A stretch of DNA of 64,000 nt, from the IMG/VR virus record IMGVR_UViG_3300009093_000035, positions 184,580-248,579 of that record. The stretch is one strand, 5' to 3'. The notes below the pieces were generated by a model that was not told where the DNA came from, did not search any database, and saw only the letters and a list, made by a program, of their open reading frames with translations. Below are positions 1 through 7,862 of the stretch, in pieces. This DNA comes from a virus. The stretch's first letter is position 1, and every line of letters starts with the position of its first letter. The position numbers were made by a program, and so were the translations under genes.

Positions 1-153
1 GACGTTCTTCCCGCGGAAGATGAAGTTGACGTAGCGTGACACCGTCTCCGGCCACGACTCCCTACGTCTCTCTTCCTCCAGCCACCTACTGTAGGTGCGC
101 GTGTAGACGAACTCACTCAGTAGATTCGGGAAAGAGAAACCCGCTTCGAGCAT
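1..153 (-). CDS. nrdJ: Class II ribonucleotide reductase, N-terminal fragment
   Basis: Partial gene running off the left edge; only the first 51 codons are present. The translation contains FVYTRTYSRWLEE followed by ESWPETVSRYVNF. This pattern is typical of the start of adenosylcobalamin-dependent ribonucleotide reductases, which reduce ribonucleotides to deoxyribonucleotides without a second subunit. The ATG at 153 follows a GGGG-rich stretch. The identification rests on this short signature only, so the class II assignment is likely but not certain. It would fit the ThyX and dCTP deaminase genes further right as part of a viral dNTP supply. Confidence 0.7.
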   Translation of the reverse strand, partial: MLEAGFSFPNLLSEFVYTRTYSRWLEEERRRESWPETVSRYVNFIFRGKNV

Positions 154-177
154 GTGTCAACCCCGTGGTTTGAAGAA

Positions 178-211
178 CGAAAAAAAGGGACGAGTCTGGG
201 GATCCCGTCCT
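178..211 (-). terminator. Intrinsic terminator after clamp-loader operon
   Basis: On the minus strand a GGACG...CGTCC hairpin is followed directly by a run of seven T residues. It lies about 100 bases beyond the stop of the delta-like gene and before the RNR gene. Confidence 0.65.
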
Positions 212-314
212 TCTTGAGAATCAAGAGGCAGGTCCTCAGTCTACCAACTCCACACTCATCGAATGGAGGCGAAGTAGGTAAAGACCGAGGCACATTTACC
301 AAGAAACCGAGACA

Positions 315-1268
315 TCACCCCGCCAGCAGATTCAGCAACGCGGACTCTAGGTACGAGAAGGGGGAGATGGAACCCTGGAACACGAGTGTCTGAGATTCCG
401 CTACGACACGAATCAACTTCGCACACCCGGATACCTTCCACTGAAGAGCGCACGGGAGAATCTTGTTCTCCCAGTACCAGGGATTCGCCCCCACACTTCT
501 CGCCGCCGACTCGGGAGACATCTTCAGTTCGGAGAGGTGTGCTGCCTGTAGCCATCGAGTCAGCGCCGGGGTTAGAACCCTACCGCACAACTCGATCGTT
601 GAGTCACCACCGCGAGAATTTTTGTACTTGGTCATCTCCAACACGAAACGGCGACGATCTCTTGATCCGAGCGCGTCCGCGATCGCGTTCCCGTCCGTCT
701 CGGCGATTGGTGCCATCGTCTCTCGAAGATGAGCCGCTGTGATCGTCGCGGCGGAGCCCGCGAGTAGACTCGCCTTCTGGACTTCGAAGGAGATCATGCC
801 CAGGTCGATCCCGACTCTCTTCACCAGGGAGAGCGCGAGGTCGAAGTCCAGAGGGTTCCCTCGGGTCCGAGCTTCACTCACGGCGAAGTTCGCCGCGTAC
901 TCGTCCATCTTGTAGAAGGCAGGGAGGGTGAAGATCTTCGTCTTCGCCTTCGGCACGAGATCGAAGACCGGGCCGGAAGGCTTGTCTTCCTCCGAGACGA
1001 GAAGGAAAGTGATCGAGGGGTCTTCGGACGCGATGTGCTGGGTGAGCGTAGGTAGCGGGAGCTTCTCCGGACTCCTCACCACCACTAGGTTCTGAGAGGT
1101 GAACATCACCGACATGGAGAACACGGTCTCCAAGGCATCCTTGTCGCCCCCCTCTATCTCGGTGACCGCCCATCCCTCCGAGGCGCGAGTTGAGCTGATC
1201 TTCGAGATCAGTCTTCGCCTCTGGTACTCGTCGGACCCAGCCACCAGCAATACAGGTTCGGCTTTCAC
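315..1268 (-). CDS. DNA polymerase clamp-loader delta-like subunit
   Basis: A 317-residue protein resembling DNA polymerase III delta (HolA). It starts with LLVAGSDEYQRRRLISKI, matching the N-terminal strand and helix of delta proteins. The C-terminus (PWYWENKILPCALQW ... SPFSYLESALLNLL) matches the collar domain that holds the clamp-loader ring together. The GTG start overlaps the stop of the delta'-like gene by one base (TAGTG), so the two are translationally coupled. Its role would be opening the sliding clamp during viral replication. Family similarity is remote, and the pairing with the next gene is the best support. Confidence 0.7.
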   Translation of the reverse strand: MKAEPVLLVAGSDEYQRRRLISKISSTRASEGWAVTEIEGGDKDALETVFSMSVMFTSQNLVVVRSPEKLPLPTLTQHIASEDPSITFLLVSEEDKPSGPVFDLVPKAKTKIFTLPAFYKMDEYAANFAVSEARTRGNPLDFDLALSLVKRVGIDLGMISFEVQKASLLAGSAATITAAHLRETMAPIAETDGNAIADALGSRDRRRFVLEMTKYKNSRGGDSTIELCGRVLTPALTRWLQAAHLSELKMSPESAARSVGANPWYWENKILPCALQWKVSGCAKLIRVVAESQTLVFQGSISPFSYLESALLNLLAG

Positions 1269-1897
1269 TAGACCCCCACCAAGAAAGCCGCGAGGACTCG
1301 GGCCGGGGTAAGGGCCGTCCGCCGCGTGTGTAGATCACGTACGGAGCCCCAGAGAGCTAGGAGGTCGTTCCGTAGGTTCGGATCCGAAAGACCCTCCTGG
1401 ATGGCTTCTACGAGCGCGAGGAGCACAAACTCCTCGTCCCCCTTCGACTCCTTCAGCTCGGAGACGATCTCGGACCAGTTCTTCCCCAGGTAGGCCTTCA
1501 GGAGCCGGTCGGCCTGGGTACGGCTAAGCGAGACCCGCTCGTCCACCCCCGGAACGAACGTGTGGAGGGTCCGAGACCGAAGAGTGGGGATCACCCCACC
1601 GAAGTCCCACGCCCAGAGGAAGGGTCGAATCTTCCCCGGTACGAACTCCTCGATCGTCTTGAGAAGGACGTCCCCCACCTCGGGAGTGATCTCGTCCAGA
1701 GGACCGACCACTACACCCCAAGGCTTCTCTCCGATCGGAGTCTGACTCAGAAGAGACACCAACTCTCGGGCGTCCCCCTTCTTCATAGCCTCCCCAGAAG
1801 TACCGAAAGGAAGAACTAGCCCATATTCCTTGGCCTCATTCTTCGCTGCGGCTTCTGACCCCGGGCCGTGATAGAGTGATACGGATCCGATCTCCAT
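1268..1897 (-). CDS. DNA polymerase clamp-loader delta'-like subunit
   Basis: A 209-residue protein. The segment DVLLKTIEEFVPGK ... GGVIPTLRSRTLHTF matches the delta'/gamma signature in which a lysine-threonine-glutamate-glutamate helix is followed by IPTIRSR, the sensor 1 region of clamp-loader AAA+ subunits. No Walker A is visible, as expected for delta', which does not hydrolyse ATP. It is shorter than host HolB (about 330 residues), so it may be a reduced form. Directly upstream of, and coupled to, the delta-like gene. Confidence 0.7.
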   Translation of the reverse strand: MEIGSVSLYHGPGSEAAAKNEAKEYGLVLPFGTSGEAMKKGDARELVSLLSQTPIGEKPWGVVVGPLDEITPEVGDVLLKTIEEFVPGKIRPFLWAWDFGGVIPTLRSRTLHTFVPGVDERVSLSRTQADRLLKAYLGKNWSEIVSELKESKGDEEFVLLALVEAIQEGLSDPNLRNDLLALWGSVRDLHTRRTALTPARVLAAFLVGV

Positions 1898-1916
1898 GAG
1901 AACGGAACCTTACGCC

Positions 1917-3536
1917 CTAGAGCTTACCTTTCGACTCCAACGCCTGGTACACAGTCGGGTAGTTGGTCTTCATCTCCCCTCGACCAATACCACCAAGGTA
2001 CGAAGCGACCTGCTGAAAGCTTCTACCGTCCTCGACCATTTCCATGGCCTTGTCTTCCTGGTCTCGACGGAAGGAATCGAGCTTCCCCTTAGCACCGGCT
2101 TGCCTCGACGACTCCCAGACCCTCGTCCCCAGGCCGCTGCTGTTCAGGGTGGCGACCTCGATCTTCACCCCGTTCTTCGAAAGCTTGTAGTTGGCGCGAA
2201 ACCCGCCGTGTTCCACGTTGGCGTGGTCCATCTTCCAACCGGCCTTCTCCAAGGCGTCGGTCACGTCGGTGTCGTTCTTCTTCTTCGAGGTCCAGGCCAA
2301 GGCCCCCGCGACCGGAGGAGTGAGACGGATCCCCGCCTTCTTCAGATCCGCTACGAAGGCCGGAACATCGGCCGCCTCCTTCAAGACCGGAAGAAGCGTC
2401 GACCGGAGTTCAGGCTTCGAGTGAGCGAGACGAATCAGTTGGGAGCGGAGGGCCATACGAGGTTGAGTTGATAGGCTTCCTACTTTCGTAGGTTCCCACT
2501 TCACCGTCCCGCGAGTCTTCTCCAAGGCATCCTGATACTCCTGATCGGAGGGTTCCTTCTTGGTCATCCGGGCGGGCTTGAAGGTTTCGAACACGCGGAG
2601 GTTCGAGGCTGGGATACGACCTTCGTAGGCGACCGTCCCCTTCGCTCGAAGGGTCGAGAGCATCTTCTGTTCGAACTTCCGGGCGATCTCGTCCGCGTTC
2701 GGCTTACCCCTCCAGTTCCCCTTGAAGTGAACATCCTGTTGATCGGAGGGCATCTCTGGCATGACGCTACTCAGCCATCCGCCGTTGTCTTCGTCGAGAC
2801 GAAACTTCGTGAAGTCGTTCACCTCGACTTCGAGGACTACGGCGATCGACCTATCGATCGAAGCCGCCCGCGCCGCGTACTTCTCGGCTTCGGAGACCTT
2901 CGTGGTCAGATAGACCATGCGATCCGAATAGCCCTTGATCACGTCGTTGGAGTAGGCGTCCTCATCAATCCCTGTAGGACTCCCGGGACGCAGACCCTTG
3001 ATCTTGATCACCTTCCAACGGACCGCCGACGTTCCGTGATACATCTTCACGGAACCGAAGCTCTTCGAGGAGACCTCGTCGACCGTGTCGACTTCGCTCG
3101 ACCCGAGGATCTCTCCGACTGTCTTGTTCCTCCAGACAGGAGACTTGAAGATCCGGTAATCGCTCTGGACGAACCCGCCCTGTAGGAGCGCCTTCAGAAT
3201 CTTCCGAACCTTCCGAGGATCGTCCTCCAGCTCTGTGTCGGCGTGAGGGTACGCGTACGAGCCGTTCCCCTTGATCGCGGGATACCGAGACTGGGTCTTC
3301 GACTCAAACGGGCTGAGGTCGAGCGTTCCCGTGCTCGGGTCTACTCCGATGATCGGAGAGTAGTAGAACTTGTCGTCCTCTCGATACGAGAGACGGGCGC
3401 TGACGCCAGTTAGAAAGAGAACTCCGGTCGGGTTGTAGCTGTACGTCCCCGTCATTTCCGTCCGCGTCTGTTCCCAGACGAGAAACGGAGCCCCAGGGGA
3501 ATGCTTGTCCTGAATCCGGTAGGCGACTCGAAGCAT
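1917..3536 (-). CDS. ADP-ribosyltransferase-like protein with internal LIRLAH module
   Basis: A 539-residue protein. Residues about 163-250 hold MYHGTS, then MVYLTTKVSEAEKYAARA, then VVLEVEV and a DED motif. This order resembles the H-Y-E type ADP-ribosyltransferase fold. From residue 361 the sequence reads MALRSQLIRLAHSKPELR, a module that stands at the N-terminus of the proteins at 3541-3837 and 21297-21968. The ORF may therefore be a fusion, or a second protein may start at the internal ATG at 2456. The substrate is unknown. Some phage ADP-ribosyltransferases (for example T4 Alt) are packaged and injected, which could fit if the LIRLAH module is a targeting element; that is inference. Confidence 0.55.
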   Translation of the reverse strand: MLRVAYRIQDKHSPGAPFLVWEQTRTEMTGTYSYNPTGVLFLTGVSARLSYREDDKFYYSPIIGVDPSTGTLDLSPFESKTQSRYPAIKGNGSYAYPHADTELEDDPRKVRKILKALLQGGFVQSDYRIFKSPVWRNKTVGEILGSSEVDTVDEVSSKSFGSVKMYHGTSAVRWKVIKIKGLRPGSPTGIDEDAYSNDVIKGYSDRMVYLTTKVSEAEKYAARAASIDRSIAVVLEVEVNDFTKFRLDEDNGGWLSSVMPEMPSDQQDVHFKGNWRGKPNADEIARKFEQKMLSTLRAKGTVAYEGRIPASNLRVFETFKPARMTKKEPSDQEYQDALEKTRGTVKWEPTKVGSLSTQPRMALRSQLIRLAHSKPELRSTLLPVLKEAADVPAFVADLKKAGIRLTPPVAGALAWTSKKKNDTDVTDALEKAGWKMDHANVEHGGFRANYKLSKNGVKIEVATLNSSGLGTRVWESSRQAGAKGKLDSFRRDQEDKAMEMVEDGRSFQQVASYLGGIGRGEMKTNYPTVYQALESKGKL

Positions 3537-3540
3537 GGAC

Positions 3541-3837
3541 CTACGAGGCGCTTTCAGGGAAGTGCTTCTTGATCCACCCCTCTGGATCCTTCTTGTACTC
3601 TTCCTTCTCGCTCCTCACGTCGGCCCGCGCCCTATCCTTTGCGGCTCCTCCCTCATAGTCCCCGAAGTCAACCCGCTTGTGGTTGTAGAGAGCGAAGGAT
3701 ACCCAGCGCTTCCCGCCCAGGTACGACATGGCCTTGAACGTTGGGGTTTCCTCCGCCGTCAAGATGGGTAGAAGGTGTTCTCGAAGCTCGGGCTTCTCGT
3801 GAGCGAGTCGAATCAGCCTCGTACGCAGAGGAGTCAT
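3541..3837 (-). CDS. Small protein with N-terminal LIRLAH module
   Basis: A 98-residue protein beginning MTPLRTRLIRLAHEKPELR and then LLPILTA, the same N-terminal module as two other proteins in this window. The remainder (SYLGGKRWVSFALYNHKRVDF ...) is short and matches no family I recognise. ATG at 3837 was chosen over an in-frame GTG at 3843 because it places the module at the same distance from the start as in the relatives. It lies five bases downstream of the ADP-ribosyltransferase-like gene's start region and next to the first tRNA. Confidence 0.65.
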   Translation of the reverse strand: MTPLRTRLIRLAHEKPELREHLLPILTAEETPTFKAMSYLGGKRWVSFALYNHKRVDFGDYEGGAAKDRARADVRSEKEEYKKDPEGWIKKHFPESAS

Positions 3838-3862
3838 ACCCACAGAACGAGCGATAGCGAAA

Positions 3863-3933
3863 TTCTCGGCCGTGGGATCGAACCACGATTCGCGGATTCA
3901 AAGTCCGCTGTCCTGCCGTTGGACGAGCCGAGA
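3863..3933 (-). tRNA. tRNA-Gln(TTG)
   Basis: Seven-pair acceptor TCTCGGC/GCCGAGA, T-loop TTCGATC, anticodon loop CTTTGAA. No CCA is encoded. Confidence 0.92.
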
Positions 3934-3937
3934 TCAA

Positions 3938-4013
3938 TTCGGGAGGAAGGGGTCGAACCTTCTTCTGCGGATTCAAAGTCCGCGGTCCTAGCCAGCGCGT
4001 AGACGACTCCCGA
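3938..4013 (-). tRNA. tRNA-Gln(TTG), second copy
   Basis: Acceptor TCGGGAG/CTCCCGA and anticodon loop CTTTGAA. The body differs from the first Gln(TTG) gene, so it is not a recent duplicate. No CCA. Confidence 0.9.
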
Positions 4014-4190
4014 TCAACGCTCGAAGGAGCGTCGTTGCAGGAGAGCCGGAAGCTGGCGCTTGAATTCGGGCCGCAAGATGGAGAACCTTCGCGAGAAGAT
4101 ACCCCACTCGGACGCGGACGTCTCCTCGAAAAGCGGGATGTACACATACCCGCCTTCAGTTCGGAGCCCGTCCTTCTTCGTCTCGCTCAT
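4014..4190 (-). CDS. Small unknown protein between tRNA genes
   Basis: A 58-residue ORF starting MSETKKDGLRTEGG that exactly fills the gap between tRNA-Gln and tRNA-Glu. Its C-terminus, ILRPEFKRQLPALLQRRS, weakly recalls the PELRxxLLPLL half of the LIRLAH module. No other family is recognised. The ribosome site is weak, so translation is plausible rather than shown. Confidence 0.45.
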   Translation of the reverse strand: MSETKKDGLRTEGGYVYIPLFEETSASEWGIFSRRFSILRPEFKRQLPALLQRRSFER

Positions 4191-4196
4191 CTTACA

Positions 4197-4269
4197 TGAC
4201 CCCACGGGGAATTGAACCCACGTTCCGGAGGGTGAAAATCTCCGATCCTAACCAATAGACGATGGGGCC
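4197..4269 (-). tRNA. tRNA-Glu(TTC)
   Basis: Acceptor GGCCCCA/TGGGGTC; the D-arm begins TCGTCTA as in bacterial tRNA-Glu; anticodon TTC. No CCA. Confidence 0.9.
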
Positions 4270-4289
4270 AAGAGGAAACCAGAAACCAG

Positions 4290-4362
4290 AGCCCTCAGTC
4301 GGGATCGAACCGACGACATCCGCATTACAAGGGCGGTGCTCTTCCAACTGAGCTATGAGGGC
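4290..4362 (-). tRNA. tRNA-Thr(TGT)
   Basis: Acceptor GCCCTCA/TGAGGGC, T-loop TTCGATC, anticodon loop CTTGTAA. No CCA. Confidence 0.92.
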
Positions 4363-4393
4363 GAAGGAAGGGGCGGCGAACCGCCCCTCTCAC

Positions 4394-6028
4394 TCACAGT
4401 GCCGCAGCCGCCTCCTGAGCGGCGACCGGGGCCGGGGCCTTCTCTTCGAGAGAGACGGCCTCGATCTTCTTCACCCAGTGATCCTTGCCCGAGCCCTTGA
4501 CGAACTCGGTCATGAGGGTGAAGACCTCGTCGGAGAAGCCGCCGACGTTGAGGATGTCCTCACGCGTCGGAGCCTGGCGAGAACCGTTCGGCGCGAGGTC
4601 GATGCAGACCATCTTCGCCTTCGGGTTCCGAGCGCGGAGAGCCTCCCACTCGACCATCGCCGCCGTCGGAGACGACGTGTGGCCAGAGGTGTAGGCGTTG
4701 TGGACGACCTTCGTGTCCATCCACGACTCGTTGTCCGAGGCGTAGGTGACGGCGTCCACCTTCTCCTTGTTGTGGTTGAGCGCCCTCATCGGCGCCGAGC
4801 AGTTCGTCCCGCCCGGCGGGCAAGACGCGATCTGGTTCGCGATCGTCATGATCGAGTCCCGCGGGTTGAACCGAAGGTTGATCACGTTCTCCGTGAACGG
4901 GAGAACGATCGCGTCCGGGTTCCGACGCATGAGCGTCGCAGCGATCAGGGCCGCCACGTCACGGCAGGTGACCTTCGTCGCCATCTCGCGCTTCCCCGTG
5001 ACCGGAGACGCCATCGACCCGGAGACGTCCGGGAAGACTGCGATTCGACCCTCGAAGGCCGGAACGTTCTTCGTCGCGATCTCCATCGCGTCCTGGAGAG
5101 CGTTCTGGACCTCCATCGGGACACCCGAGGTGTTCCGGTAGGCGATCAGGAGCTGGTACGGGAAGACCCGAGCCTTCGCGATCGACTCCTCGTCGCGGAG
5201 CTTCGCAGCGATGATCTTCACCATCGCCTTGTCCTCGAAGACGCCGTGGCGGAGGAACGTGTTGAGGTTCATCCGCACCGTCTGCCACGAGGCCGAACGT
5301 GCCAGCTCGATCCACTGGGCCTTCGTCAGCTTCGTGTTCGTGAGCATCAGGAACGGCACGTCCGGGATCGGACGCGACGGATCCTTCTTCCACGCCTCGA
5401 ACTCACGAAGCAGCGGGTCCGCCTTCTCCAGGTCGAACTTCTTCCCCACGAGCCACGCGTAGGTCTCCTTCCGAGCGTCCGTCGCCGGCTTCGGGTGGAC
5501 CATCTTGATCACGTCCGCGATCGACGGCTTGTCGCCCGTCGCCCGGATCAGCTGAGCATCGGTGCGCGCAGCGAACCACGCCTCGACCATCTTCTTCGGA
5601 GCCGTCCCGAGGGACTTCCGGCCGACCTTCCCGGAGCGGATGATCTGGACGAAGTTCCGGACCATCTTCGGGTTGTCGAGGATCCGCGAGAACGACGCCC
5701 GAAGGGCCGCGATACCTGCCGGTCCCCGAGTCGTGAGGTGAGCCGCGAGGAGCGCCGGAGCGTCCTTCATGAAGGCGGACTTCCGCCCGTAGACGGCCGT
5801 CTTCGCGACGAACTCCGGAGAGACCTCGGCCGCAAGCTTCAGGATCGCGTCCAGCTGCTCCTCGTCCGACGTGTAGAACGTCGACCCGAGACAGCCGGTT
5901 GCGGTGTACTGAGCGAGGGCCTCCTTCGGGCCCGCCTTGTAGGCGAGACCGCCGGCCGCGTTGAACATGTCGGCGATCGGCGCGACGCGACCCGCCGGAG
6001 CGGACTTGAAAAGCTTCTTGTTTGCCAC
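4394..6028 (-). CDS. rsr: Ro60/Rsr ortholog (TROVE domain RNA-binding protein)
   Basis: A 544-residue protein of the Ro60 family. Ro proteins form a HEAT-repeat ring that binds Y RNAs on its outer face and misfolded RNA ends in its cavity. The start ANKKLFKS ... DMFNAAGGLAYK and YTATGCLGSTFY match the TROVE N-terminus. Residues 334-338 (DVSGS) form the metal-binding motif of the C-terminal von Willebrand A domain, with PGGTN downstream. The GTG at 6028 has a GAAGGGG site seven bases upstream and gives the family-like start; an in-frame codon at 6160 would add 44 residues including the PEGTPIQL repeat. It sits inside the tRNA array with six Y-like RNAs within 8 kb. Confidence 0.93.
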   Translation of the reverse strand: MANKKLFKSAPAGRVAPIADMFNAAGGLAYKAGPKEALAQYTATGCLGSTFYTSDEEQLDAILKLAAEVSPEFVAKTAVYGRKSAFMKDAPALLAAHLTTRGPAGIAALRASFSRILDNPKMVRNFVQIIRSGKVGRKSLGTAPKKMVEAWFAARTDAQLIRATGDKPSIADVIKMVHPKPATDARKETYAWLVGKKFDLEKADPLLREFEAWKKDPSRPIPDVPFLMLTNTKLTKAQWIELARSASWQTVRMNLNTFLRHGVFEDKAMVKIIAAKLRDEESIAKARVFPYQLLIAYRNTSGVPMEVQNALQDAMEIATKNVPAFEGRIAVFPDVSGSMASPVTGKREMATKVTCRDVAALIAATLMRRNPDAIVLPFTENVINLRFNPRDSIMTIANQIASCPPGGTNCSAPMRALNHNKEKVDAVTYASDNESWMDTKVVHNAYTSGHTSSPTAAMVEWEALRARNPKAKMVCIDLAPNGSRQAPTREDILNVGGFSDEVFTLMTEFVKGSGKDHWVKKIEAVSLEEKAPAPVAAQEAAAAL

Positions 6029-6052
6029 GGTAACACCCCTTCGAACAAAGGA

Positions 6053-6085
6053 GGGCTCTGGCAACTGGATAGGAGTTCCTTCAGG
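6053..6085 (-). repeat. 33-bp repeat, copy A
   Basis: Thirty of 33 bases match a plus-strand copy at 14426-14458. On its own strand it can encode PEGTPIQLPEP and lies just upstream of the GTG start of the Ro gene. Confidence 0.75.
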
Positions 6086-6229
6086 AAGATTGAACGTGAG
6101 GTCGTTGACGACGAACGCTTGCGTAGAGCGTTGTCCGCGGAGGTTCAGGAGGCTGATCAATTCCTCCCGTAGGCAAGCCTACTTAGCACCAACGTAGAGC
6201 GTCGCCGACAACTCGGCCTGACCTCACGA

Positions 6230-6301
6230 AGCGGGTGGTGGGAATCGAACCCACGATCTTCGCGTTGGCAACGCGCTGCTCTACCGCTGAGCTACACCCG
6301 C
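6230..6301 (-). tRNA. tRNA-Gly(GCC)
   Basis: Acceptor GCGGGTG/CACCCGC, T-loop TTCGATT, anticodon loop TTGCCAA. It lies upstream of the Ro gene on the same strand. Confidence 0.92.
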
Positions 6302-6367
6302 AAAAGAAACTGAGACCCATAGCGACCCGACGTCCCGCGATTACCTCCTCCCCAAGGAGAAACGACC

Positions 6368-6772
6368 ATGGGACTTGATATGCAGCAGCCGTCCGTTGTT
6401 ACCGTCGATGACACCAGCATCGACGCCCTCTACGATGGGATCCCCGAGGATTGCGTCGTGGGGTACGTTCTGAGGGTAATCGCCGCCTCGGACGCTGGAT
6501 ACGCCCACTGGGAGAAACGATTCCTCGCTCGTCGCGTGGGGGAAAGCGAAGTGATCATCGACGGGATCTGCGACGTCTTCCCGCCCATCCTGAACGCCGG
6601 AGCTTCAGCCTGGGCGGTCGAGGTATGCGTCGACAACGGATACGTCTGTGTAGACGTCCAAGGCTCGGCTGATACCCAGGTCTTCTGGTTGGTCGATCTC
6701 CACGGAGACGAGATCCCCACGGTCTCCAACGACCGCATGAACCTGAGGACCTCTCGGCGACTCGCGAGATAG
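6368..6772 (+). CDS. Unknown protein, relative of the protein at 36891-37277
   Basis: A 134-residue protein on the plus strand within a minus-strand array. It has a good AAGGAG ribosome site seven bases before the ATG. It begins MGLDMQQPSVVTVDDTS and ends with WAVEVCVDNGYVCVDVQGS ... FWLVDLHGDEI. The minus-strand protein at 36891-37277 starts MGVDARSPTVVTTDS and has WDVSFDF ... IVTGADGVTVNWLVNV at the same place, so the two look homologous. The VTG...NW pattern resembles beta-rich domains of phage tail and fibre proteins; a virion role is inference. Confidence 0.7.
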   Translation: MGLDMQQPSVVTVDDTSIDALYDGIPEDCVVGYVLRVIAASDAGYAHWEKRFLARRVGESEVIIDGICDVFPPILNAGASAWAVEVCVDNGYVCVDVQGSADTQVFWLVDLHGDEIPTVSNDRMNLRTSRRLAR

Positions 6773-6786
6773 ACCCTCGAAGAATC

Positions 6787-6903
6787 TGTCGAGCGAAGCC
6801 GAGGTCTGGAATCGAACCAGAGGGTAGCTCCGCGGAAGCTGGGGACCACCCCACAACGGAATCGAACCGTCTCCCTGCCAATGTCTCCCGATCTCGCTCG
6901 ACA
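6787..6903 (-). ncRNA. Structured tRNA-like RNA with two T-arm hairpins
   Basis: A 117-base element closed by a perfect 10-pair stem (TGTCGAGCGA/TCGCTCGACA). Inside are a T-arm with loop TTCGATT, hairpins GGGG-TGGT-CCCC and AGCT-TCCGCGG-AGCT, and a second T-arm TCTGG-TTCGATT-CCAGA. Its 5' end is one base after the 3' end of tRNA-Ser(GCT). No standard anticodon arm can be drawn, so it is not a normal tRNA. The order T-arm, capped stem, D-like arm resembles the Y-RNA-like genes further along. Function unknown. Confidence 0.55.
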
Positions 6904-6988
6904 CGGAGAGTTGAGGTCCCGCCCCTCATGCCCTTACGGGCACCCATTGTTTAGCAAACAAGGCTGGTCCTCGACCAGGTAACCCTCC
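6904..6988 (-). tRNA. tRNA-Ser(GCT) with aberrant T-loop
   Basis: Type II tRNA with acceptor GGAGGGT/ACTCTCC, discriminator G, anticodon loop containing TGCTAAA and a long variable arm. The T-loop reads GGCGGGA instead of TTCRANN, although its five-pair stem is intact. Confidence 0.85.
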
Positions 6989-7023
6989 AAACACGTTACT
7001 AACGGACGCTCACGCGAACCGGA

Positions 7024-7110
7024 CGGAGAGTGAGGGACTCGAACCCCCGAGGGCCTCTCGACCCATGCCGGTGTTCAAAGCCGGTGCCTTAGCCGCTAGG
7101 CTAACCCTCC
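7024..7110 (-). tRNA. tRNA-Ser(TGA)
   Basis: Type II tRNA, acceptor GGAGGGT/ACTCTCC, normal T-loop TTCGAGT, anticodon loop TTTGAAC, discriminator G. Confidence 0.88.
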
Positions 7111-7114
7111 AGGA

Positions 7115-7190
7115 GTCTGAGAAACCCGCGCTAATCGAAGACGCCCTTGCCTCTTCGGAGGCATGCTCGCCAGAGCTAGGTTTCCCAGAC
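7115..7190 (-). ncRNA. tRNA-sized RNA without a decoding loop
   Basis: 76 bases closed by a 12-pair stem (GTCTGGGAAACC/GGTTTCTCAGAC). It has a D-like hairpin GCTC-TGGC-GAGC, a central hairpin TGCCTC-CGAA-GAGGCA capped by a tetraloop where an anticodon loop would be, and a T-like loop TTCGATT. It lies five bases from tRNA-Ser(TGA) and two from tRNA-Ser(CGA), so it occupies one tRNA slot of the array but cannot read codons. Confidence 0.6.
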
Positions 7191-7191
7191 A

Positions 7192-7276
7192 CGGAAGCTG
7201 GAGGTCCCGACCCTCAGAGCCTTTCGACTCCCAACCGCTTTCGAGACGGTGCCGATCCCTGATCGGTTCAACTTCC
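7192..7276 (-). tRNA. tRNA-Ser(CGA) with aberrant T-loop
   Basis: Type II tRNA, acceptor GGAAGTT/AGCTTCC, anticodon loop CTCGAAA, discriminator G. The T-loop reads GTCGGGA rather than TTCRANN. Confidence 0.85.
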
Positions 7277-7284
7277 AATTCTAC

Positions 7285-7378
7285 GTTCTGGCCCCGCCAC
7301 GGAGCCTAGACGACCAGGCAAACTGGCGGGTCGATTGGATGGAGACCTTTGCGTCTCGGATCCGTCGCAGGCCAGAAC
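7285..7378 (-). ncRNA. Structured RNA lacking tRNA arms
   Basis: 94 bases between two tRNA-Ser genes, closed by GTTCTGGCC/GGCCAGAAC. Internal helices are GGAT..GAGAC-GCAAAG-GTCTC..ATCC and CCCGCCA/TGGCGGG enclosing GCCT/AGGC. No T-arm or D-arm is present. The strand is inferred from the surrounding tRNA genes. Confidence 0.5.
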
Positions 7379-7384
7379 CTAGAG

Positions 7385-7469
7385 CGGAAAGGAAGGGTCC
7401 CGACCCCCAGACCCTTTCGAGTCCCAACCGCTTTCCAAGCGGTGCCGGCCCCTGGCCAGTTCCCTTTCC
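7385..7469 (-). tRNA. tRNA-Ser(GGA) with aberrant T-loop
   Basis: Type II tRNA, acceptor GGAAAGG/CCTTTCC, anticodon loop CTTGGAA, discriminator G. The T-arm contains GTCGGGACC, as in Ser(CGA), instead of TTCRANN. Confidence 0.85.
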
Positions 7470-7507
7470 AAACAGCTCGCTCGTCTCAGCGTGTATAGCC
7501 ATCACAC

Positions 7508-7772
7508 TTCATCATCGTCGTCGCTACTCGGATTCGAACCGAGTCTCCTGGGCTCTACCATAGCGTGGCGCCAGCCACTCTCGCTCCGATTCTGATGCAC
7601 GGATTCGAACCGTGAACTCTGAGACTCACGAACCTTCGGGCTGCAGCCCTACCCGGAACGCGGGATTCGAACCCGCCTGAAGGGAAGGGTTGCTAGACCT
7701 CCCCACCGCCGCCTTTCCCTGTCCTCTAGCGAACAGGTACAGACAGCCGCTCACCATCTGGCGTACTTCCGA
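7508..7772 (-). other. Region with three T-arm hairpins but no complete tRNA
   Basis: Three T-arms are plain (loops TTCGAAT inside GCGGG/CCCGC, CACGG/CCGTG and CTCGG/CCGAG), yet none can be joined to matching acceptor and anticodon arms. Other helices include GTGGC-TGGC-GCCAC, GGGC-TGCA-GCCC, CCTGT/ACAGG and a weak outer pairing CATCA/TGATG. It may be one or more tRNA-like RNAs or decayed tRNA genes. No protein gene is evident. Confidence 0.45.
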
Positions 7773-7844
7773 TCGGGGTGACAGGGATCGAACCTGCGAT
7801 TTCTCGACCCCCAGCCGAGCGCGATACCACTTCGCTACACCCCG
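7773..7844 (-). tRNA. tRNA-Pro(GGG)
   Basis: Acceptor CGGGGTG/CACCCCG, T-loop TTCGATC, anticodon loop CTGGGGG, discriminator A. Confidence 0.9.
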
Positions 7845-7862
7845 AAGAAACTAGAAGACCGA

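Noticed and set aside
4355-6172. Plus-strand 605-residue ORF
   Set aside because: Arg/Asp-rich antisense shadow of the Ro gene, covering nearly the same span.
6430-6849. Minus-strand 139-residue ORF
   Set aside because: Shadow of the plus-strand gene at 6368-6772, which has a good ribosome site and protein-like composition. It also overlaps the structured RNA at 6787.
7640-7740. Amber suppressor tRNA (loop containing CTA)
   Set aside because: The loop GTCTAGC has no proper anticodon stem and no matching acceptor. Genes in the window also end normally in TAG, TGA and TAA, so there is no sign of recoding.
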